From NCBI GenBank assembly GCA_964593515.1, contig CAZQJH010000007.1, forward strand, positions 1 to 30,086: a stretch of DNA of 30,086 nt. Reading direction: 5' to 3'. Both the position numbers and the translations under genes were made by a program. The notes beneath the pieces were generated by a model. It did no database searches, had not been told where the DNA came from, and worked only from the letters and a program-made list of their open reading frames with translations. This document shows positions 24,913 through 30,086 of the stretch, piece by piece (the stretch's first letter is position 1; each line of letters begins with the position of its first letter). The stretch is from JAXJYR01 sp964593515 (lineage in GTDB: Bacteria > Bacillota_I > Bacilli_A > Erysipelotrichales > Erysipelotrichaceae).

Positions 24913-25155
24913 ATAAATCAAAGATGTAGGAGTAGTAAGTAAAACCTTATTAGCTTAGCGAGTTGAAGTTGGTGAAAGTTCAAACTAATAAATTTATCGA
25001 ATGGACCTACTAGATGCATGGGGGAAATCATAGTATCTCATGTCGCAATTCTAGCGTTATCAAAAGAACAGGTATGATGGTACTTGTCGTTTATGCGAAA
25101 ATAGGTGGCTAACAACTCTTTTGTCCTATAATCGACAAAAGAGTTTTCTTTTTTC
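24913..25155 (+). promoter_or_regulatory. Tryptophan T-box riboswitch upstream of trpB
   Basis: A leader that senses uncharged tRNA-Trp. Stem I carries the conserved GGTGAAAG (24971-24978). The specifier loop reads GAA-TGG-ACC, with TGG (25002-25004) as the Trp codon. The T-box bulge AGGTGGC (25103-25109) offers TGGC, which pairs with the GCCA end expected of tRNA-Trp. The terminator stem is AACTCTTTTGTC (25114-25125) / GACAAAAGAGTT (25134-25145) followed by a T run. Low tryptophan charging should favour the antiterminator and turn on trpB. Confidence 0.93.
25114..25154 (+). terminator. T-box regulated terminator
   Basis: A 12 bp perfect stem with an 8 nt loop and a T-rich tail, overlapping the end of the T-box. 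Its left arm starts 5 nt after the T-box TGGC, as needed for mutually exclusive folding. Confidence 0.88.
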
Positions 25156-25172
25156 ACTACAAACGTTATAAG

Positions 25173-25198
25173 TACCTTTCTTAAACAAATGAAAGGTA
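25173..25198 (+). promoter_or_regulatory. Hairpin masking the trpB ribosome site
   Basis: TACCTTTC (25173-25180) and GAAAGGTA (25191-25198) form a perfect 8 bp stem with a 10 nt loop. The right arm contains the AAAGG/GGTAGG ribosome site of trpB, so translation could be limited when it folds. Confidence 0.55.
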
Positions 25199-25208
25199 GG
25201 TAAAAACA

Positions 25209-26390
25209 ATGCAAAAAGGAATGTTTGGACAGTTTGGAGGTCAATATACTCCAGAATTAACTTCAGTATTAAACGAATTAGAAACAGCTTATAATCAAGC
25301 GATGAATGATGAATCATTTATTAATGAATACAATCAATATTTAAAAGAATATGTTAATCGACCATCTTTATTATACTATGCCAAAGCAATGAGTGAAGAT
25401 TTAGGTGGAGCTAAGATTTATTTAAAACGTGAAGATATGAATCATACTGGATCACATAAATTAAATAATGTTATTGGTCAAGTCTTATTAGCACGTTATA
25501 TGGGTAAAAAGAAAGTTATTGCGGAAACTGGGGCTGGTTCCCATGGAGTAGCCGTAGCTACAGTAGCTTCTTTATTTAATATGGATTGTGAAATATATAT
25601 GGGTAAAGAAGATATTGAACGACAATCTTTAAATGTCTTTAAAATGGAATTATTAGGTGCTAAAGTTATTAGCGTTAATTATGGTAGTGCAACTTTAAAA
25701 GAAGCTTGTGATGAAGCTATTAAAGTATGGTGTGAACGTTGTAAGGATACTTTCTATGTCTTAGGAAGTGCCGTTGGTCCACACCCATATCCAACCATGG
25801 TTCGTAATTTCCAACATATTATTTCAAAAGAAAGTAAACAACAATGTTTAGCTAAAGAAGGTAAATTACCTGATTATGTTATAGCTTGTGTTGGTGGGGG
25901 AAGTAATGCCATTGGTTCTTTCTATGATTATTTAGATAATCCTGAAGTAACTTTAATTGGTTGTGAAGCTGCCGGTAAAGGAATTGATACTCCTTATCAT
26001 GCAGCAGCTATCAATAAAGGAAGTGAAGCTATTTTACACGGAATGAAGTCTATTTTCCTTCAAGATGAAAATGGTGAAGTAGCTAGTGCTTATACGATTT
26101 CAGCTGGTTTAGATTATCCTGGTGTTGGTCCTGAATTAGCTTATTTACATGAAAGTAAACGTGCTCAATATGTAGCTATTAATGATCAAGAAGCTGTTGA
26201 TGCTTTCTTATATTTAACTAAGATGGAAGGTATTATTCCTGCAATTGAATCATCACATGCCCTTGCTTATGCGATGAAACTTGCTCCTACTCTACCTAAA
26301 GATAAAGTAATTATTGTAACTTTATCAGGTAGAGGTGATAAAGATGTTAAATTGGTAGCCGACTTTTTAAATATTAAAGTTGACGACTAA
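25209..26390 (+). CDS. trpB: Tryptophan synthase beta chain, solitary
   Basis: A PLP enzyme that joins indole and L-serine to make tryptophan; 393 residues, normal length. PLP-binding Lys84 lies in HTGSHKLNN, the catalytic Glu106 in AETGAG, the phosphate loop GGGSN at 229-233 and the C-terminal LSGRGDKD is present. The usual GAGQHG reads GAGSHG (Ser111), a change next to the indole site. No trpA or other trp gene lies nearby, so the likely role is use of external or salvaged indole. A trpA elsewhere in the genome would change this view. Controlled by the Trp T-box upstream. Confidence 0.95.
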   Translation: MQKGMFGQFGGQYTPELTSVLNELETAYNQAMNDESFINEYNQYLKEYVNRPSLLYYAKAMSEDLGGAKIYLKREDMNHTGSHKLNNVIGQVLLARYMGKKKVIAETGAGSHGVAVATVASLFNMDCEIYMGKEDIERQSLNVFKMELLGAKVISVNYGSATLKEACDEAIKVWCERCKDTFYVLGSAVGPHPYPTMVRNFQHIISKESKQQCLAKEGKLPDYVIACVGGGSNAIGSFYDYLDNPEVTLIGCEAAGKGIDTPYHAAAINKGSEAILHGMKSIFLQDENGEVASAYTISAGLDYPGVGPELAYLHESKRAQYVAINDQEAVDAFLYLTKMEGIIPAIESSHALAYAMKLAPTLPKDKVIIVTLSGRGDKDVKLVADFLNIKVDD

Positions 26391-26395
26391 TTAAC

Positions 26396-26442
26396 AAAAA
26401 CCATGTCAAGCAACCTCCTTCTCTTGACATGGTTTTATTTTT
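26396..26442 (+). terminator. trpB terminator
   Basis: A 14 bp stem, AAAACCATGTCAAG (26397-26410) / CTTGACATGGTTTT (26423-26436), with a 12 nt loop and a T-rich tail. Confidence 0.88.
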
Positions 26443-26473
26443 TGCCTAAAATCATAACGAAAGGAGTTTTATT

Positions 26474-27181
26474 ATGCAAAATTTATCTAAAACTTTATTT
26501 GCCCCTTTATTTAGTTTTTGTCTAATTATTAGTATTTTATTAACTAGTGTTGATTACCATTGCTTTAATTTTAGCTTTTATAAACAAGCATATATTAAAT
26601 TAGACACCGCTAATAGTATTGGTATTTCCCAAAGTGACTTAGAAGCATCAACCCTTGTTTTATTAGATTATCTTCAAGATAAACGCAGTGATATCGACTT
26701 AGATATTACTAAAGATAATCAAAGCACTAAAGCTTTTAATAAACGTGAAAGCGATCATATGATTGATGTGAAAAACTTATATCAAAATGCTATTTTAGTT
26801 CGTAACATCTGTATAATTGTGGCAATAATCTCTTTAATCATTATGATTAAATATCAAGGTAAAGCAATGTTATTATCAATAAGTCAAGCTTTCCTTAAAG
26901 TAAGCATCTTATTTATCCTAATTATTAGTTTCTTAGGTTTATATGCTTATGTTGATTTCAATTCATTTTGGACTAATTTCCATCAAGTCTTCTTTACGAA
27001 TGATTTATGGCTATTAAACCCTAATACCGATATGATGATTAACTTATTCCCTGAACCTTTCTTCTATGAATTAGTTATGCGTATCGTTATTACTTTTGCT
27101 ATTTGTTTTATCGCTTGTATCATTACTAGTATTTTATATTATCGAAAGAAGGTGAAGCAATATGGCCATCATTCTAGCTAG
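26474..27181 (+). CDS. DUF1461 (TIGR01906) integral membrane protein
   Basis: A 235-residue membrane protein of unknown function. One hydrophobic helix at about 9-25, an extracytoplasmic-type segment containing the family motif FNKRESDHMIDVKNLY (about 88-103), then three more helices (about 110-128, 140-160, 205-225) with WLLNPNTDMMINLFPEPFF between the last two. These motifs define the family. AAAGGAG lies 7 nt before the ATG. It overlaps maf by 20 nt, so the two are co-translated; no functional link is known to me. Confidence 0.88.
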   Translation: MQNLSKTLFAPLFSFCLIISILLTSVDYHCFNFSFYKQAYIKLDTANSIGISQSDLEASTLVLLDYLQDKRSDIDLDITKDNQSTKAFNKRESDHMIDVKNLYQNAILVRNICIIVAIISLIIMIKYQGKAMLLSISQAFLKVSILFILIISFLGLYAYVDFNSFWTNFHQVFFTNDLWLLNPNTDMMINLFPEPFFYELVMRIVITFAICFIACIITSILYYRKKVKQYGHHSS

Positions 27182-27728
27182 TCAATCCCCTCGTCGTAAA
27201 GAATTACTAAGCAGTGTTAATATTGACTTTAAAGTAATGGTTTCTGATTATGATGAAGTCTTAAAACCTAATTTAAGTATTGAAGATAATATTGTGGAAA
27301 ACGCTTATGGTAAAGCTAAAACTATTTATGATAAACATCAAGATGATATAGTGATCGGTTGTGATACCATGGTTGTTTATCAAAACCATGCCTTAGGTAA
27401 ACCTAAGAATCGTCAAGAAGCCTTTAACATGTTGAAAATGTTATCTAATCAAACTCATCGAGTTATCTCTGGTGTAGCTATTTTAAGCAAACAACAAGAA
27501 TATAAATTTCATGAAGAAACTTACGTTACTTTCTATAACCTTAGTGATGAGCTTATCAACAATTATTTAGATACTAATGAATATGTTGATAAAGCTGGAA
27601 GTTATGGAATTCAAGGCATCGGGAAAATCTTAGTTAAAGAAATTAAAGGTGACTACTATAACGTTGTAGGATTACCAATTGCTAAAATCTATCATCTTTT
27701 AAATGACATAAAAACATCCAAGCACTAA
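27162..27728 (+). CDS. maf: Maf family nucleotide pyrophosphatase
   Basis: A house-cleaning enzyme that hydrolyses non-canonical or modified nucleoside triphosphates (dTTP/UTP or modified pyrimidines in close relatives). 188 residues, normal length. SQSPRRKELL at 7-16, the acidic GCDTMV at about 66-71, LGKPKNRQEA and the C-terminal YVDKAGSYGIQGIG...NVVGLP are family signatures. AAGGTG precedes the ATG at 27162, inside the end of the DUF1461 gene. Confidence 0.94.
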   Translation: MAIILASQSPRRKELLSSVNIDFKVMVSDYDEVLKPNLSIEDNIVENAYGKAKTIYDKHQDDIVIGCDTMVVYQNHALGKPKNRQEAFNMLKMLSNQTHRVISGVAILSKQQEYKFHEETYVTFYNLSDELINNYLDTNEYVDKAGSYGIQGIGKILVKEIKGDYYNVVGLPIAKIYHLLNDIKTSKH

Positions 27729-27769
27729 AAAAGATTGATACCAAATCAAAAAAGGTATCAATCTTTTTT
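27727..27769. terminator. Bidirectional terminator between maf and the repeat surface protein gene
   Basis: A 16 bp stem, AAAAAAGATTGATACC (27727-27742) / GGTATCAATCTTTTTT (27754-27769), with an 11 nt loop. A and T runs on the two sides serve both converging genes. Confidence 0.85.
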
Positions 27770-27803
27770 TACATTAGTTCCTTATAAAGGTAATTAATTC
27801 TTT

Positions 27804-30086
27804 TTATTCTAAACCTATAATTGTCCATGTTTCATTATAACCACTGAAATATGAACTAATACTAAAGTCTTCAGGTAATGTTGCATCAGTTAAATCAATG
27901 ACGATATTATTAACCCATATGCCATTGAAATCATCTTTAATTATACTAGTTAATTTGGCATTTTGTAGATTTAAGTTTTGTAATTCTGAACAACGATTAA
28001 ACATAGAATTTGTGTTTTCTACTTTCGATGTATCGAAGTTACTTAAGTTAAGTTTATATAATTTACGGCATCCAGCAAACATATATGACATATCTGTTAC
28101 ACTTGATGTATTAAAGCTACTTAAGTCAAGGCTTTGCAATGATGTACAATCAGAAAACATATATGACATATCTGTTACACTTGATGTATCAAATTTTCTT
28201 AAGTTAAGTGCATATAAATCTTTGCAATAAGCAAACATATATGACATATCTGTTACATTTGATGTATCAAATTTTCTTAAGTTAAGTGCATATAAATCTT
28301 TGCAATAAGCAAACATATATGACATATCTGTTACATTTGATGTATCAAAACTACTTAAGTCAAGTGCATATAAATCATTGCAATAAGCAAACATATATGA
28401 CATATCTGTTACATTTGATGTATCAAATTCGGTAAAACTTATTTCTTTTAATGAGAAACAGTTTGTAAACATATCGCTACAATCTTCTGGTGCAATAATT
28501 TTAAATCCATTTTTATTTGAAGAAACGTAATATATATTACAAACTTGCCATCCAATAACAACATCCGTATCATTAACACCTAGCTTATCATAACTTTCAG
28601 CTTGATCATTAAACTCTTCATCAGTAAAGATAACCATAGTAATATTACTATATTTATTTAAAATTGTTTCAAATTGAATTGATTTTAATTCAGGTTTTTG
28701 CACTTTAGAAATAGCTTCCATAATTGCACTAGCCATTGCATCTACTTCTTCTTGTTTTGTAATGTTATAACCTCTTACTACATTATCAATTGCTTCTTGT
28801 AACTCATCATATCCTTTATATAAATCTTTTTCCGCTTCACATTCAGCTAATTTTGCTTGTCCTAAAGCAATTGCTTCATCTACTTTACTATAATCAGCTG
28901 GATATTTAATTATCCATGTTGAATTATAATTAGGGAAATAATCAAGACTAAAATCTTCAGGTACTGTTGCATTAGTTAAATCAATGACGATACCATCAAC
29001 CCATATGCCATCGAAACCATCTTTAATTATACTAGTTAATTTAGCATTTTGTAGATTTAAGTTTTCTAATGATGAACAAGAATCAAACATAGCAGTTATA
29101 GATTCTACTTTCGATGTATCAAAGTCGCTTAAGTTAAGTTCACATAATTTACCACAGTAAGCAAACATACTAGACATATCTGTTACATTTGATGTATCAA
29201 AGTTACTTAAGTTAATTTCACATAAATCATAGCAATCAGCAAACATATATGACATATCTGTTACATTTGATGTATCAAAGTTACTTAAGTCAAGTTCCCC
29301 TAAATTAATACAACCAGAAAACATATATGACATACTCTCTACCTTAGATGTATCAAATTTGTTAAATCTTATTGCTTTTAATGAGATACAGTTTACAAAC
29401 ATAGTGCTACAATCTTCTGGTGCAATAATTTTAAATCCTTTTTTATTTGAAGAAACGTAATATATATTACAAACTTGCCATCCAATAACAACATCCGTAT
29501 CATTAACACCTAGCTTATCATAACTTTCAGCTTGATCATTAAACTCTTCATCAGTAAAGATAACCATAGTAATATTACTATATTTATTTAAAATTGTTTC
29601 AAATTGAATTGATTTTAATTCAGGTTTTTGCACTTTAGAAATAGCTTCCATAATTGCACTAGCCATTGCATCTACTTCTTCTTGTTTTGTAATGTTATAA
29701 CCTCTTACTACATTATCAATTGCTTCTTGTAACTCATCATATCCTTTATATAAATCTTTTTCCGCTTCACATTCAGCTAATTTTGCTTGTCCTAAAGCAA
29801 TTGCTTCATCTACTTTACTATAATCAGCATCTTTATATACTAAAGCATTTATCGCATCTTTAATTGCTTTAGCCATCGCATCAACACGTTCTTGTTCGGT
29901 AATATTTAAACCTTCAACGATTGAATTAACGGCTTCTTCTACTGCATCAAATGATACATATAATAATTTATTTAAACCATTCGCTTCTTCTTTAGCTGCA
30001 TCTACTTCAGTATAATCAGCATCTTTATATACTAAAGCATCAATAGCATCATTAATTGCTTTAGCCATTTTATCAACATCAGCTTG
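27804..30086 (-). CDS. Repeat-built surface protein with FIVAR and DUF285 domains (5' end outside the window)
   Basis: The frame is open to the window edge, so at least 760 C-terminal residues are seen and the true start is missing. Order in the visible part, numbered from the Met at 30068: the end of one FIVAR-like helical unit, FIVAR units at about 18-76 and 81-148, a linker with KSIQFETILNKYS, a block of 26-residue DUF285 repeats (FDTSNVTDMSYMF core) at about 215-345, another FIVAR at 391-458, the same linker, then a longer DUF285 block at 525-715. It ends TWTIIGLE without a sorting signal or membrane helix. DUF285/BspA-type repeats occur in secreted or surface proteins of gut Firmicutes and mycoplasmas. 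Ligand unknown. Confidence 0.85.
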   Translation of the reverse strand, partial: QADVDKMAKAINDAIDALVYKDADYTEVDAAKEEANGLNKLLYVSFDAVEEAVNSIVEGLNITEQERVDAMAKAIKDAINALVYKDADYSKVDEAIALGQAKLAECEAEKDLYKGYDELQEAIDNVVRGYNITKQEEVDAMASAIMEAISKVQKPELKSIQFETILNKYSNITMVIFTDEEFNDQAESYDKLGVNDTDVVIGWQVCNIYYVSSNKKGFKIIAPEDCSTMFVNCISLKAIRFNKFDTSKVESMSYMFSGCINLGELDLSNFDTSNVTDMSYMFADCYDLCEINLSNFDTSNVTDMSSMFAYCGKLCELNLSDFDTSKVESITAMFDSCSSLENLNLQNAKLTSIIKDGFDGIWVDGIVIDLTNATVPEDFSLDYFPNYNSTWIIKYPADYSKVDEAIALGQAKLAECEAEKDLYKGYDELQEAIDNVVRGYNITKQEEVDAMASAIMEAISKVQKPELKSIQFETILNKYSNITMVIFTDEEFNDQAESYDKLGVNDTDVVIGWQVCNIYYVSSNKNGFKIIAPEDCSDMFTNCFSLKEISFTEFDTSNVTDMSYMFAYCNDLYALDLSSFDTSNVTDMSYMFAYCKDLYALNLRKFDTSNVTDMSYMFAYCKDLYALNLRKFDTSSVTDMSYMFSDCTSLQSLDLSSFNTSSVTDMSYMFAGCRKLYKLNLSNFDTSKVENTNSMFNRCSELQNLNLQNAKLTSIIKDDFNGIWVNNIVIDLTDATLPEDFSISSYFSGYNETWTIIGLE
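28104..28424 (-). repeat. 78 bp tandem repeats (26-residue DUF285 units)
   Basis: In-frame 78 bp units. The two at 28183-28260 and 28261-28338 are identical base for base; neighbours differ at a few positions. This indicates recent expansion. Confidence 0.9.
28476..28898 (-). repeat. Long internal duplication, copy 1
   Basis: Matches 29406-29828 over 423 bp with a single difference (28509 A versus 29439 T), offset 930 bp or exactly 310 codons. It encodes a FIVAR unit plus the linker before a DUF285 block. Confidence 0.95.
29406..29828 (-). repeat. Long internal duplication, copy 2
   Basis: Partner of 28476-28898. The DUF285 blocks next to each copy have diverged much more, so these 423 bp were copied or gene-converted recently. 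Confidence 0.95.

Noticed and set aside
28104..28424. Regular 78 bp repeats that might suggest an array or mobile repeat
   Set aside because: They are in-frame 26-residue DUF285 units inside a long coding frame, with no unique spacers.

Overview
The window is a low-GC, AT-biased bacterial chromosome segment that uses the standard bacterial code: TGA acts as a stop and tryptophan is TGG. Trp T-box control, strong AGGAGG-type ribosome sites, a lactocepin-like giant S8 protease, DUF1836, a DegV protein and DUF285/FIVAR surface repeats together suggest a Gram-positive gut Bacillota, most likely Erysipelotrichia-like. That placement is inference from gene content, not a phylogeny.

Layout. 1-3900: ribosomal protein gene rpmB (+) converges on a priA-rsmB operon (-). 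This is a condensed form of the Firmicute priA-def-fmt-rsmB...rpmB neighbourhood. About 3950-5690: a TnpB-only (IS1341-like) element with no tnpA. Its TnpB keeps the RuvC triad but has no zinc-finger cysteines. The roughly 280 nt after its stop codon fold into consecutive hairpins and look like an omega/reRNA. 5778-7710: typA (+) with its own promoter and terminator. 7720-16450: a two-gene surface operon (-). A membrane-anchored cohesin-like protein is followed after 3 nt by a 2530-residue secreted S8 protease with a PA insert, one dockerin-like calcium loop and four propeller-like segments separated by Ig-like domains. The mRNA leader holds a roughly 69 bp imperfect palindrome. 16513-16990: tRNA-Cys and tRNA-Leu genes (-) with an assembly gap of exactly 100 N inside a duplicated tRNA-Leu. 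17146-17790: a small membrane zinc-ribbon protein (+).

17770-22545: a tightly overlapping four-gene operon (-): two-subunit ThrE-type exporter, U32 peptidase-family hydroxylase-like protein, MATE transporter. 22548-24531: a DUF1836 regulator (-) diverges from degV (+), with paired 17 bp operator-like sites in the shared control region. degV overlaps a permuted papain-fold protein gene. 24530-26440: a small hypothetical gene (-), then a Trp T-box leader controlling a solitary trpB with no trpA beside it, which suggests indole salvage. 26474-27770: DUF1461 membrane protein and maf, overlapping. 27804-window end: the 3' part of a large repeat-built surface protein (FIVAR plus 26-residue DUF285 repeats) that contains a 423 bp near-identical internal duplication.

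The best candidates for something new are the zinc-finger-less TnpB with its structured 3' RNA, the cohesin-like/protease surface pair with its palindromic leader and recurring acidic GGDD...DDFGFGV inserts, and the doubly controlled solitary trpB.
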